A stretch of 16,920 bases of DNA from positions 1-16,920 of the forward strand of contig CALALQ010000053.1 of assembly GCA_937925595.1 (NCBI GenBank). Direction: 5' to 3'. Positions 7,262-14,981 of this stretch are shown here, piece after piece. Both the position numbers and the translations under genes were made by a program. Under the pieces are notes generated by a model. That model had not been told where the DNA came from. It saw only the letters and a program-made list of their open reading frames with translations, and ran no database searches. Position 1 is the stretch's first letter; each line of letters starts with the position of its first letter. The stretch is from an uncultured Demequina sp. (GTDB taxonomy: Bacteria; Actinomycetota; Actinomycetes; Actinomycetales; Demequinaceae).

Positions 7262-8101
7262 ATGTTCCGCTACACGTACAACACTCTCGTCTACGGCCAC
7301 GAGCCGATCGAGAAGGGAATCGACCGGCTGGCCCGGTTCGGATACGACGGCGTCGAGCTCATCGGCGAACCGGCCGAAATGGACGTGTCCGCCATCCGAG
7401 ACGAACTCCAGCGCCATGGCACTCGGGCGTCGTCGATCATCAGCATCTTCACGCCCGAACGCGACATCGTCAGCTCGGACCCCGCGATCCGCCGCGCCGC
7501 GATCGAATACGTACGCGGCAACGTCGATCTCGCAGCCGATCTGGGTGCAGATATCGTGACGTTCACGCCCACGGCGTGCATGAAGATCGCGCCGGAGGCT
7601 GACCTCAGCGACGAGTGGGCATGGGCCGTTGCGGCTGCGCGCGAAATCGCCCGCTATGCGGCGCAGCACGGGGTGACCATCGCGGTCGAGCCATGGAACC
7701 GGTACGAGACGTACCTGATCACGCGCGCGGCCCGAGCCGTCGAGTTCGTGCAGGAGGTGGGCGAGCCCAACATCGGGGTGATGGCCGACACCTTCCACAT
7801 GAGCATCGAGGAGCCCGACATCGCCCAGGCGATCCGGACCATCGGGTCCCGTCTCGTGCATGTGCACCTCGCGGACTCCAACCGCGCAGCCCCTGGATAC
7901 GGTCACCTCGACTTCAAGCCGATCGTGCAGGCGATCGCGGACGTCGGCTACACGGGCTGGATCTCGTACGAGCTGCTGCCGGCAGCGGGCGACGTGTGGG
8001 GTGTGCTCTCGGGGGCGGGAGCGCCCGAGTTCCTCGACGAGTACACCGAGGCCGCCATCACGCACACCAAGGCGATCGTGCGGGAGCTGAGGCTTTCATG
8101 A
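7262..8101 (+). CDS. Sugar epimerase/isomerase TIM barrel, D-tagatose/D-allulose 3-epimerase type
   Basis: This 279-residue AP-endonuclease-2-like TIM barrel is of the size of ketose 3-epimerases. All expected metal and substrate residues can be placed by comparison with P. cichorii D-tagatose 3-epimerase. The metal ligands are Glu143 (AVEPWNRYE), Asp177 and His202 (in HVHLADSNR) and Glu237 (SYEL); the substrate-side residues are Glu149, His180 and Arg208. The ATG at 7262 follows AGGAAG (7251-7256) by five bases; an in-frame GTG at 7256 overlaps that site and is unlikely. It is the first gene after the hairpin and overlaps the next, related gene by ATGA. It probably epimerises or isomerises a free ketose or keto-glycoside. 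The lack of phosphate-specific features and the absence of an intact kinase in the window favour unphosphorylated substrates, but this is inference. Confidence 0.88.
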   Translation: MFRYTYNTLVYGHEPIEKGIDRLARFGYDGVELIGEPAEMDVSAIRDELQRHGTRASSIISIFTPERDIVSSDPAIRRAAIEYVRGNVDLAADLGADIVTFTPTACMKIAPEADLSDEWAWAVAAAREIARYAAQHGVTIAVEPWNRYETYLITRAARAVEFVQEVGEPNIGVMADTFHMSIEEPDIAQAIRTIGSRLVHVHLADSNRAAPGYGHLDFKPIVQAIADVGYTGWISYELLPAAGDVWGVLSGAGAPEFLDEYTEAAITHTKAIVRELRLS

Positions 8102-8964
8102 CGCGCCCGCTCGGCCTCAGCACGTTCGTGCTCGCCTCGCCGTTCTCGGACTCGGCCGCGATCGAGGCTTTCGACCGCACGGCAGCGTTCGGCTATGACC
8201 TGATCGAGGTATGCATCGAGGACCCCGCCCTCGTCACGGCAGACGCACTCCTCAGCAATGCCGAACGGACCGGACTCGCCGTGGGGATCTGCGGGGCGTT
8301 CGGGCCGGACCGGGACCTCTCGCATCCCGATGCCGACGTGCGCGACCGGGGCCTGACCTATGTCAGAGACTGCATCGATCTCGCCGCGGCTGTCGGATCG
8401 CCCCACGTGGCCGGTCCGATGTATGCGCCGACCGGCCAGACACGGCTGCTCGAGAAGCCGGAACGCGAAGCGCAGCTGAACAGGGCCGCCGACACTCTCG
8501 CTCGCGCAGCCGAGTACGGAGCCGCACGCGGGGTGGCCCTCGCGATCGAACCGCTCAACCGGTTCGAGACGGACCTGGTGAACACCGTTGAGCAGGCGCT
8601 CGACCTGTGTGACCGCATCGGCGATCCGTCCGCCGGACTGCTGATCGACACATTCCACATGAACATCGAGGAAAAGCGCCTCGGTGATGCGGTGCGGCTC
8701 GCCGGCGACCGCGTGCGGCACGTCCAGGTGTCCGAGAACGATCGCGGCACTCCCGGCTCGGGTCACGTGCCGTGGGACGAGTTCTTCGATGCACTCGATG
8801 ACATCGACTACCGCGGGCAGATCGTGGTCGAGTCCTTCCTTCCCACCGTGCGCGAGATCGCGCGCGCGGTGTCGCTGTGGCGTCCCGTGGCGGAGTCGAT
8901 GGACGCCCTCGCCCAGGACGGCATCGCGTTCCTTCGCGAACGATTCCCGAGGAGTGCGTCATGA
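8098..8964 (+). CDS. D-tagatose 3-epimerase-type TIM barrel with altered metal site
   Basis: This 288-residue protein is a paralogue of the preceding gene and an even closer match to the ketose 3-epimerase pattern. Residues equivalent to P. cichorii D-tagatose 3-epimerase are Glu151 (AIEPLNRFE), Glu157, Asp184 and His187 (IDTFHMNIEE), Arg216 and Glu245 (VVESF), each offset by one from the reference. The exception is the metal-binding His211, whose position is held by Gln210 in RHVQVSENDRG; the codon is CAG at 8725-8727. The loop TPGSGHVPW that follows is typical of the family. The enzyme may bind its metal with Gln, catalyse a different step, or act as a partner of the intact paralogue. The start and stop both overlap neighbours by ATGA, implying coupled synthesis. 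Confidence 0.88.
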   Translation: MTRPLGLSTFVLASPFSDSAAIEAFDRTAAFGYDLIEVCIEDPALVTADALLSNAERTGLAVGICGAFGPDRDLSHPDADVRDRGLTYVRDCIDLAAAVGSPHVAGPMYAPTGQTRLLEKPEREAQLNRAADTLARAAEYGAARGVALAIEPLNRFETDLVNTVEQALDLCDRIGDPSAGLLIDTFHMNIEEKRLGDAVRLAGDRVRHVQVSENDRGTPGSGHVPWDEFFDALDDIDYRGQIVVESFLPTVREIARAVSLWRPVAESMDALAQDGIAFLRERFPRSAS

Positions 8965-9977
8965 CGACCCATCCCGTCACGCTGTTCACCGGCCAATGGG
9001 CGGATCTCAGCCTGGAAGAGGTCGCGCGCCTCGCAAGCGAGTGGGGATACGACGGCCTGGAGATCGCCTGCAGCGCCGAGCACCTCGATGTGTGGCGCGC
9101 TGCGGAGGACGATTCCTACCTGCAGAGCCGCCGCGACATCCTCGACCGCTACGGGCTGCGCACGTGGGCCCTGTCGAATCACCTGACAGGACAGGCGGTG
9201 TGCGACGACCCGATCGACTTCCGCCACCGCGCCATTCTCCGCTCCAAGGTCTGGGGCGACGGCGAGGCGGAAGGAGTGAGGCAGCGGGCTGCCGAAGAGC
9301 TCAAGCTCACCGCCGTGGTCGCCCGCAAGCTCGGTGTGGACGTCATCACGGGCTTCACCGGCTCGCGCATCTGGCCCTACGTGGCGATGTTCCCGCCGGT
9401 CGGCGCCGACGTGATCGACGCCGGATACCAGGACTTCGCCGACCGGTGGAACCCGATCCTCGACGTCTTCGACGGAGAGGGCGTTCGGTACGCGCACGAG
9501 GTGCACCCCGGCGAGATCGCCTACGACTACTGGACGTGTGTCCGGACGCTCGAAGCCATCGACCACAGAAGCGCGTTCGGCTTCAACTGGGATCCCTCCC
9601 ACATGATGTGGCAGGGAGTGGACCCGGTCGCGTTCATCGTCGAGTTCGCGGATCGCATTGCGCACGTCGACTGCAAGGACACCCGCGTGCGTCCTCGTAA
9701 CGGGCATGCGGGGGTGCTCGGCTCGCACCTCCCGTGGGGCGACCCGCGCCGCGGCTGGGACTTCGTGTCGACGGGTCACGGCGACGTCCCCTGGGAGGAC
9801 GCGTTCCGGGCGCTGCGCGCCATCGGCTATTCCGGCCCCATCTCCGTGGAGTGGGAGGACGCCGGGATGGACCGCCACCACGGCGCGGCCGAGGCTGTGC
9901 AGTTCGTGCGCTCCCTCCTGTGGGATCTGCCCACGGCATCCTTCGACTCCGCCTTCTCCAGCAACAGGGACTCCTGA
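8961..9977 (+). CDS. Large sugar isomerase/epimerase-like TIM barrel (possible 3-keto-glycoside-acting enzyme)
   Basis: This 338-residue AP-endonuclease-2-like TIM barrel is longer than the two upstream epimerases and of a distinct subfamily. It starts with VTLFTGQWADLSLEEVARLA (6-25), a pattern common in actinobacterial proteins annotated only as sugar phosphate isomerase/epimerase. Probable metal ligands are Glu180 (AHEVHPGEIAYD), Asp211 (NWDPSHMMWQ), His235 (AHVDCKD) and Glu298 (SVEWED). An insertion at about 240-275, between His235 and Glu298, probably shapes the active site. CGAGGAG (8948-8954) lies six bases before the ATG. Large members of this fold include the catalytic subunits of C-glycoside deglycosidases, which act on 3-keto-glycosides, but their small partner subunit is not seen here. 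The function is therefore open; the fold is secure. Confidence 0.85.
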   Translation: MTTHPVTLFTGQWADLSLEEVARLASEWGYDGLEIACSAEHLDVWRAAEDDSYLQSRRDILDRYGLRTWALSNHLTGQAVCDDPIDFRHRAILRSKVWGDGEAEGVRQRAAEELKLTAVVARKLGVDVITGFTGSRIWPYVAMFPPVGADVIDAGYQDFADRWNPILDVFDGEGVRYAHEVHPGEIAYDYWTCVRTLEAIDHRSAFGFNWDPSHMMWQGVDPVAFIVEFADRIAHVDCKDTRVRPRNGHAGVLGSHLPWGDPRRGWDFVSTGHGDVPWEDAFRALRAIGYSGPISVEWEDAGMDRHHGAAEAVQFVRSLLWDLPTASFDSAFSSNRDS

Positions 9978-9994
9978 TCCGAGCCTCGGACAGG
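9973..9994 (+). other. Small bulged hairpin between the TIM-barrel and GMC genes
   Basis: TCCGA 9978-9982 pairs with TCGGA 9986-9990 around a three-base loop. After a single bulged A (9977), CCTG 9973-9976 pairs with CAGG 9991-9994. It spans the stop codon at 9975-9977 and lies 22 bases before the GMC ATG. It has no U-tract. It may tune translation or mRNA decay within the operon, or may be incidental. Confidence 0.35.
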
Positions 9995-10015
9995 TCGACG
10001 CATCAGAGGAAAGAC

Positions 10016-11581
10016 ATGACGGACAGCTATGACTACGTGATCGTGGGCGGCGGAACAGCGGGGTGCATCCTCGCCGGCCGTCTCTCCGAGGACCCGGACA
10101 CCACCGTGCTCCTGCTCGAGGCGGGGCAGGACTACCGCACCGCTGAGACGCCGCAGGAGGTGCTCGACGTCCGGTCGGTGCCGATGCGAGGACATGCCGC
10201 CGAATTCGACCCGAGCCTGGACTGGGGCCTGATCGCCCGCACGAAGGACGACGCCGGCATCTCCGTCCCTCAGGGGCGGGTGATCGGCGGCGGTTCGGCG
10301 ATCAACGGTGCGATCTCGCTCCGCGGCGCGACGGCCGATTACGACGAGTGGGTGGGCTTCGGGAACCCGGAGTGGAGCTGGGAGAAGTGCCTGCCCACCT
10401 TCGTGTCCATGGAGAACGATCCGGAGCCCGGCGACTTCCACGGGCACGACGGCCCGATCCCCCTCAACCGCGCCACCGACGAGGAACTCGCCCCGATCCA
10501 AGCGGCCTTCATCGAGTCGGCTGTGGCAATCGGTGTGCCGTACGTGCGCGACCTCAATGCTCCGGATGCCCACGGCGTGGGTCCGGTGCCGATGACCCGC
10601 GTCGGCACGCGACGGGTGTCGACCGCAGAGAGCTACCTCGAGCCGGCCCGCGACCGTCGGAACCTCACCGTGCGTGGAGGCGCGCATGTCGAGAGAGTGA
10701 TCTTCGAGGGGACGCGCGCGGTCGGCGTGCGGCTCACCGACGGCACCGAGATCGGCGCTGGCGAGGTCGTGCTCAGCGCTGGGGCGATCCTGTCGCCTGC
10801 ACTCCTGCAGCGCTCCGGCGTCGGACCCTCGGACCTCCTCTCCTCCTTGGGCGTCGAATGCATCGCCGATCTGCCTGTGGGAGACAACCTGGGCGATCAC
10901 TTCAACGTGCCGCTGATGGCCCAGCCCAAGCCCGGAGTCTGGGAGCCCGGCCAGTTCGGCCTTCAGACTGCACTGCGCTTCTCCACGCAGGCGCAGCCCG
11001 GCGCTTTGGACGGTCAGCTCACGACTTTCACGTACCTCAACACGAAGACGACGGGCGACGGCACGCGCGGCCTCGCGGGCGAGGGCGGCGCGGACGTCGA
11101 CTATGTCGGCGGCATCGGGTGCGTGCTGAACAAGCCGCGCTCGCTCGGCACAGTGCGGATCACCACCACCGACGCGACGGTGCTTCCGGACGTCCGCCCG
11201 AACTACCTCGACCGCCAGGTCGACCGCGACGCCATCCGCGAGATCGTGCGACTGGCCTGGAAGGTCTTCACGACACCGCCTATGGCCGACCTCTTCCACG
11301 CGCCGATCGGGATGACGGCGGAGACTGTCGCCGACGATGAGGCACTGGATGCCGCGATCGCAGCCAAGACAGCGTCCGGCTATCACTTCACAGGCACCTG
11401 CCTGATGGCGCCCAGGGACAACAACGGCGTCGTGGACCAGCGCGGCCTCGTGCACGGCGTGAGCGGACTGCGCGTGGTGGACGCATCGATCATCCCCACC
11501 ACGCCAGCGGCGAACACCCAGCTGACCACCATGATGGTCGCGGAGCGCATCGCGGCGATGATCCGAGCCGGAGGCGAATGA
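10016..11581 (+). CDS. FAD-dependent GMC oxidoreductase (choline dehydrogenase-like)
   Basis: This 521-residue flavoenzyme belongs to the glucose-methanol-choline family. The FAD-binding fold begins at once with YVIVGGGTAGCILAGRL (7-23) and ends its second strand at LLLEAG (32-37). GMC signature 1 is GRVIGGGSAINGAISLRG (87-104) and signature 2 is GAILSPALLQRSGVG (256-270). The catalytic pair is His457 (YHFTGTCLM) and Asn500 (AANTQLT). No signal peptide is present, so the enzyme acts in the cytosol. The ATG at 10016 follows AGAGGAAAG (10005-10013). It sits between two TIM-barrel genes and overlaps the last by ATGA. By context it may oxidise a hydroxyl of a sugar, glycoside or cyclitol. Members can be oxidases or dehydrogenases, and the electron acceptor is not evident; no catalase or cytochrome gene is in the window. 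Confidence 0.93.
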   Translation: MTDSYDYVIVGGGTAGCILAGRLSEDPDTTVLLLEAGQDYRTAETPQEVLDVRSVPMRGHAAEFDPSLDWGLIARTKDDAGISVPQGRVIGGGSAINGAISLRGATADYDEWVGFGNPEWSWEKCLPTFVSMENDPEPGDFHGHDGPIPLNRATDEELAPIQAAFIESAVAIGVPYVRDLNAPDAHGVGPVPMTRVGTRRVSTAESYLEPARDRRNLTVRGGAHVERVIFEGTRAVGVRLTDGTEIGAGEVVLSAGAILSPALLQRSGVGPSDLLSSLGVECIADLPVGDNLGDHFNVPLMAQPKPGVWEPGQFGLQTALRFSTQAQPGALDGQLTTFTYLNTKTTGDGTRGLAGEGGADVDYVGGIGCVLNKPRSLGTVRITTTDATVLPDVRPNYLDRQVDRDAIREIVRLAWKVFTTPPMADLFHAPIGMTAETVADDEALDAAIAAKTASGYHFTGTCLMAPRDNNGVVDQRGLVHGVSGLRVVDASIIPTTPAANTQLTTMMVAERIAAMIRAGGE

Positions 11582-12399
11582 TGCAGATCGGATACTCAGC
11601 GATCACGTGGGGCGGTGTCGTCGGCACTGCCGGCGGCGTGGGGAGCATCGCTGACCTCTTCTACGCGACGGACGGCGACACGCGCGAGGCCGTACGCGCG
11701 ATCGCGGGGAGCGGTTACACCGGCGTGGAGGTCTTCGACGGCGACCTGCTCGCTTACGCCGATGAACCCGACCGCCTGCTCTCGGTGTTCGAGGCGACGG
11801 GCATGGAACTGGTCAGCGTCTACTCTGGCGCCAATTTCATCTACGACGACATCGCGGTCGACGAATTCGCGAAGCTGGAGCGCGCTGCGAGCCTGGCCGC
11901 GCGCTTCGGTGCGCGGCGGCTGGTGTTCGGCGGCGGTGCGAGACGTGCAGAAGGCGCTCGCGACGGCGACATCCGCGCACTGGGACGGGGCCTCGATCGT
12001 GCGGCGGAGATCGCCGCAGCACACGGCCTCGGCGCCAGTTATCACCCGCACCTCGGGACACTCGTGGAGACACCCGATGCGCTGGCGGAGCTGTTCGACT
12101 GCTGTGCCGTGCAGTTCTGCCCCGACACTGCCCATCTGGCGGCGGGAGGAGGCGACCCAGCCGAGCTCATCGCCGAGCACTCGCAACGACTCGGGCATGT
12201 CCATCTCAAGGACCTCAGCAAGGACTCGACGACGTTCCGCCCGCTCGGAGAAGGCGATCTGGACTTCGACGGCGTGCTGGCGGCCCTCGAGGCCGCGCGG
12301 TACGACGACTGGCTCATCGTCGAACTCGACGCCTACGCGGGCGACCCCGCGGACGCGGCAAGACGCAGCCGGTCGTTCCTGACGGCGCGAGGGTACTGA
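11578..12399 (+). CDS. IolE-like TIM barrel (inosose dehydratase/sugar isomerase family)
   Basis: This 273-residue AP-endonuclease-2-like TIM barrel has motifs arranged as in 2-keto-myo-inositol dehydratase (IolE): SYHPHLGTLVET at 154-165, CPDTAHLAAGG at 181-191, HVHLKDL at 207-213, PLGEGDLDF at 222-230 and IVELDAY at 247-253. Likely metal ligands are Glu164, Asp183, His209 and Glu249. Two adjacent ATGs occur: 11578 overlaps the GMC stop (ATGA), while 11581 is better spaced from GGAGG (11570-11574). It is the last gene of the first operon and is followed by a hairpin. Inosose or keto-sugar dehydration or isomerisation is plausible. No other iol gene (IolB, C, D) is present, so a classical inositol pathway is not supported. 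Confidence 0.87.
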   Translation: MMQIGYSAITWGGVVGTAGGVGSIADLFYATDGDTREAVRAIAGSGYTGVEVFDGDLLAYADEPDRLLSVFEATGMELVSVYSGANFIYDDIAVDEFAKLERAASLAARFGARRLVFGGGARRAEGARDGDIRALGRGLDRAAEIAAAHGLGASYHPHLGTLVETPDALAELFDCCAVQFCPDTAHLAAGGGDPAELIAEHSQRLGHVHLKDLSKDSTTFRPLGEGDLDFDGVLAALEAARYDDWLIVELDAYAGDPADAARRSRSFLTARGY

Positions 12400-12405
12400 G
12401 CACAC

Positions 12406-12432
12406 GGGAGACCTGACATGAGGAGGTCTTCC
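12406..12432 (+). terminator. Candidate terminator hairpin at the end of the first operon
   Basis: GGGAGACCT (12406-12414) pairs with AGGTCTTCC (12424-12432) as a 9-bp stem with one G-U pair and a nine-base loop, seven bases after the stop of the IolE-like gene. The sequence after the stem is TATTCG, not a U-tract, which is common for actinobacterial terminators. An alternative fold, GGAGGT 12422-12427 with ACCTCC 12440-12445, excludes this stem. Confidence 0.45.
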
Positions 12433-12457
12433 TATTCGCACCTCCACTTCTGCCGAA

Positions 12458-12535
12458 CCATTCGCAAAAGATGCAGAACAGGTTTCACAACTCTTGATCA
12501 CACTGTCCGACCAATCCGATGAGGGAGTTTCACCA
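12458..12535 (+). promoter_or_regulatory. Promoter/operator region of the dehydrogenase/CUT1 operon
   Basis: The 11-base element CAAAAGATGCA (12465-12475) is identical to 1374-1384 in the first operon's promoter. TTCGCA (12461-12466) sits at the same offset as the -35 TTGACA there. A second possible -35, TTGATC (12494-12499), lies further down, without a convincing -10. GAGGGAG at 12521-12527 is a good Shine-Dalgarno site eight bases before the ATG at 12536. The shared element suggests common regulation; the exact promoter is uncertain. Confidence 0.45.
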
Positions 12536-13573
12536 ATGGCTCAGAACATGCACGCTGTGCGCCTCCACGCACCCGACGACCTGCGACTGGACACCGTCCC
12601 CGTCCCGCGTCCCGGGCGCGGCGAGGTGCTCGTCAAGGTGTGGCGGAGTGGCATCTGCGGTACCGACCTCCACATCACGAAGGGCAGCTTCCCCGCCCCG
12701 AACCTTCCGCTCACGCTCGGTCACGAATTCTCGGGCGTCATCGCCGAGCTGGGGGAGGGAGTCGACTCGCCCGGCATCGGAGCCGGCGTCGTCGTCGACA
12801 TCAATATCGCGTGCGGCCGCTGCTACTTCTGCACGAGGGGTCAGAAGCTGTTCTGTCCGCACGTCGAGCAGCTGGGCGTCCACCGTGCCGGAGGCCTCGC
12901 GGAGTACGTCGCGGTTCCCGCCTCCAACGTCTACGAACTGCCCGCCTCGCTCTCGCTCGACGACGCCGCCTATGTCGAGCCGCTCGCCTGCGCCATCCAC
13001 GGTCAGGACCGAATCGGGGTCCGATCGGGCGACCGGGTGGTGATCATCGGGGGTGGACCGATGGGGCTCGCCCACATCGCCCTCGCCAAACTCGCGGGCG
13101 CCGCGTCGGTGATCGTGTCGGAGCCCGATGCTTCCCGTCGCCGGCTGGCCGGGGCGATGGGAGCCGACGTGCTGATCGACCCCTTCGAGACGCCGCTCGA
13201 GGAGGCGCTCGCGGAGCTGACCGACGGCATCGGCCCCGACCTCGTCATCGAGGCCGTGGGAAGCATCCCGACCTACGAGGCGGCGATCGCCGTTGTGCGC
13301 CGGGGCGGGCGGGTGCTCGCCTACGGCGCGGCACCGCAGACGGCGACGATGAGCCTCCGCCCGTTCGACATCTACTCCAAGGAGCTCACGATCGTCGGCT
13401 CCTACGCGGGCACCTACGACACCTGGCCGCGCGCGATCGCGCTGCTCGCAGCGGGACGGTTCACTCCCGCCACCATCGTCGACTCGATCCGGCCGCTCGA
13501 CGAGGCCGTCGACGCCATCCGCGCGCTCGCGACGGACAAGTCCACCGTCAAGGTCCACATCCAGATGCCATGA
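12536..13573 (+). CDS. Zinc-dependent medium-chain alcohol/polyol dehydrogenase
   Basis: This 345-residue cytosolic MDR enzyme is of the sorbitol/threonine dehydrogenase type, of normal length. The GroES-like domain carries the catalytic zinc residues Cys41 (GICGTDLH), His63-Glu64 (GHEFSG) and Glu148 (YVEPLAC), plus an intact structural zinc loop Cys93, Cys96, Cys99 and Cys107 (ACGRCYFCTRGQKLFC). The Rossmann domain has GGGPMG at 172-177, and the second strand ends in SEPD (195-198), whose acidic residue favours NAD over NADP. The start at 12536 is chosen because GAGGGAG precedes it; an in-frame ATG at 12494 has no such site. It is the first gene of the second operon, upstream of a CUT1 importer. 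E. coli YcjQ, a D-guloside 3-dehydrogenase, has the same class and context, but the substrate here is inferred only. Confidence 0.93.
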   Translation: MAQNMHAVRLHAPDDLRLDTVPVPRPGRGEVLVKVWRSGICGTDLHITKGSFPAPNLPLTLGHEFSGVIAELGEGVDSPGIGAGVVVDINIACGRCYFCTRGQKLFCPHVEQLGVHRAGGLAEYVAVPASNVYELPASLSLDDAAYVEPLACAIHGQDRIGVRSGDRVVIIGGGPMGLAHIALAKLAGAASVIVSEPDASRRRLAGAMGADVLIDPFETPLEEALAELTDGIGPDLVIEAVGSIPTYEAAIAVVRRGGRVLAYGAAPQTATMSLRPFDIYSKELTIVGSYAGTYDTWPRAIALLAAGRFTPATIVDSIRPLDEAVDAIRALATDKSTVKVHIQMP

Positions 13574-13631
13574 CGCGGCATCGCTCCACCCACCACCCAT
13601 CCCGAATCACACCATTTCAAAGGAGAAAATC

Positions 13632-14981
13632 ATGATTTCGTTCGAAGGACGCGGCAGGCGCCTCACCGGCGTCGCTGTCGCCGCGCTCGCGACCACTGCC
13701 CTTCTCGGCGGGTGCGCCGCGGGCGCACCCCAGGCAGAGGGCGATGACACCACGCTCAACGCGATATTCCTCCCCGCCGCCTGGGGCACCGTCGTCAAGG
13801 AGCAGCTCGCACCCCAGTACGAGGCCGAGACGGGCGTGAAGGTCAACGTCGAACTCATCGCCCGCGACGCGATCCACGAGAAGATGGCCACCCTCTTCGC
13901 GGGTCAGGACTCGAGCTACGACATCTTCAACCTCGACTACAACTGGATCCCGGAGTTCGGGCAGGGCGGCCATCTGGTCCCCCTCGACGACGTCGTGGAG
14001 GACCCGAGCGACTTCCTTCCGCTCAGCCTGGAGGTCGCCACCTGGGACGACCAGCTCCTGGGCATTCCGCAGACTGTGCACCCGGCCGTGCTCTGGTACA
14101 ACAGCGCGCTCTACAACGACCCGGAGACCCAGGCCGCCTACCAGGAGAAGACCGGTGACGCCCTGACTGTGCCCGCGACCATGGACGAATGGTTCGAGCA
14201 GGTCAAGTTCTTCGATGGGCGGGAGTTCAACGGGCAGACCCTCTCGGGATGGGCCGCACAGGCCGCGAAGGGATTCGGCAACGTGCACACGTGGCTGAGC
14301 TTCGCCTTCAGCTACGACTGCCAGCCGTTCGACGCCGACTTCACCGAGTCGACGCTCAGCTCGCCCGAATGCATCGAGGCGACTCAGCGGTGGGCGGACA
14401 TGATGCAGTACATGCCCGCGGGAGCCAATGAGCTCACGTACGACAACGTGACGGCCGCCGCCCAGCAGGGGACGATCGCGACGGCCATCCAGTGGTCGTG
14501 GGGTCAGTTCGCCACGGACGACCCGGCGACGTCGCAGACCGTCGGTCAGTGGGAGATCGCGCCCATGCCGGCCGGCCCCGGGGGCACCAGCGCGGGCCAT
14601 CTCGCGGCGTGGGTCATCTCCGTCTCCAAGTACTCCACCAAGGTCGACGAGGCGAAGAAGTTCGCAGCGTGGCTGGAGACGAAGGAGAACGACGTCTTCC
14701 AGGCGAAGAACGGCGCCGGCGACCCGGTGCGCATCTCCAGCTACGAAGCCGACGAGCTCCTCAGCGAGACCCTCCCCGACACGGACGTGCCGCGTTTCCG
14801 ACGACTGGCCACGACCCTCGAGGCCATGCAGTCCGCTCAGCCGCGACCGCGGTTCGCTGGCGAGGAGATCTGGGAGACCACGCTGAGCACCGAGCTCAGT
14901 GCGATCTCGCTCGGTGAGCGCAGCGTGGAGGAAGGCCTGAAGCGCGCGGACGAGGCTCAGAACCGGAACCTGTCCGACTGA
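13632..14981 (+). CDS. CUT1 sugar-binding lipoprotein
   Basis: This 449-residue extracytoplasmic binding protein belongs to the MalE/UgpB-like SBP_bac_1 family, the usual size for CUT1 systems. Basic N-terminal residues (RGRR) and a hydrophobic stretch end in the lipobox LGGC with Cys28. The mature protein shows the typical pattern YEAETGVKVNVELIARDAIHEK (62-83), then DIFNLDYNWIPEF about 15 residues later. The sequence is rich in Trp and Tyr in its binding half (for example GIPQTVHPAVLWYNSALY), fitting carbohydrate stacking. AAAGGAG (13619-13625) is six bases before the ATG. The 58-base gap after the dehydrogenase gene shows no hairpin. The stop shares a base with the permease ATG. The ligand is probably an oligosaccharide, glycoside or polyol, but cannot be named. 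Confidence 0.93.
   Translation: MISFEGRGRRLTGVAVAALATTALLGGCAAGAPQAEGDDTTLNAIFLPAAWGTVVKEQLAPQYEAETGVKVNVELIARDAIHEKMATLFAGQDSSYDIFNLDYNWIPEFGQGGHLVPLDDVVEDPSDFLPLSLEVATWDDQLLGIPQTVHPAVLWYNSALYNDPETQAAYQEKTGDALTVPATMDEWFEQVKFFDGREFNGQTLSGWAAQAAKGFGNVHTWLSFAFSYDCQPFDADFTESTLSSPECIEATQRWADMMQYMPAGANELTYDNVTAAAQQGTIATAIQWSWGQFATDDPATSQTVGQWEIAPMPAGPGGTSAGHLAAWVISVSKYSTKVDEAKKFAAWLETKENDVFQAKNGAGDPVRISSYEADELLSETLPDTDVPRFRRLATTLEAMQSAQPRPRFAGEEIWETTLSTELSAISLGERSVEEGLKRADEAQNRNLSD

Noticed and set aside
9827..11455. A 542-residue open frame on the minus strand opposite the GMC gene, and similar long minus-strand frames at 2436-3521, 4605-5654 and 13617-14993
   Set aside because: They lie antisense to genes with clear family motifs, are rich in Arg, Asp, His and Gly without any recognisable domain, and arise from the low stop frequency of GC-rich DNA.
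11578..12399. Classical myo-inositol (iol) catabolic operon
   Set aside because: Only one IolE-like barrel and one Gfo/Idh gene are present; no IolB, IolC or IolD relative is in the window.
12418..12522. A 34-codon small ORF (ATG 12418) preceded by GGGAG, a possible leader peptide
   Set aside because: Its codons (AGG, AGA, AAA, TAT) are unlike the neighbouring genes, its product resembles nothing recognised, and it crosses the hairpin and promoter elements.
12494..12535. Alternative earlier start of the zinc dehydrogenase at ATG 12494
   Set aside because: It has no Shine-Dalgarno site and adds 14 residues outside the fold, whereas GAGGGAG is correctly spaced for 12536.
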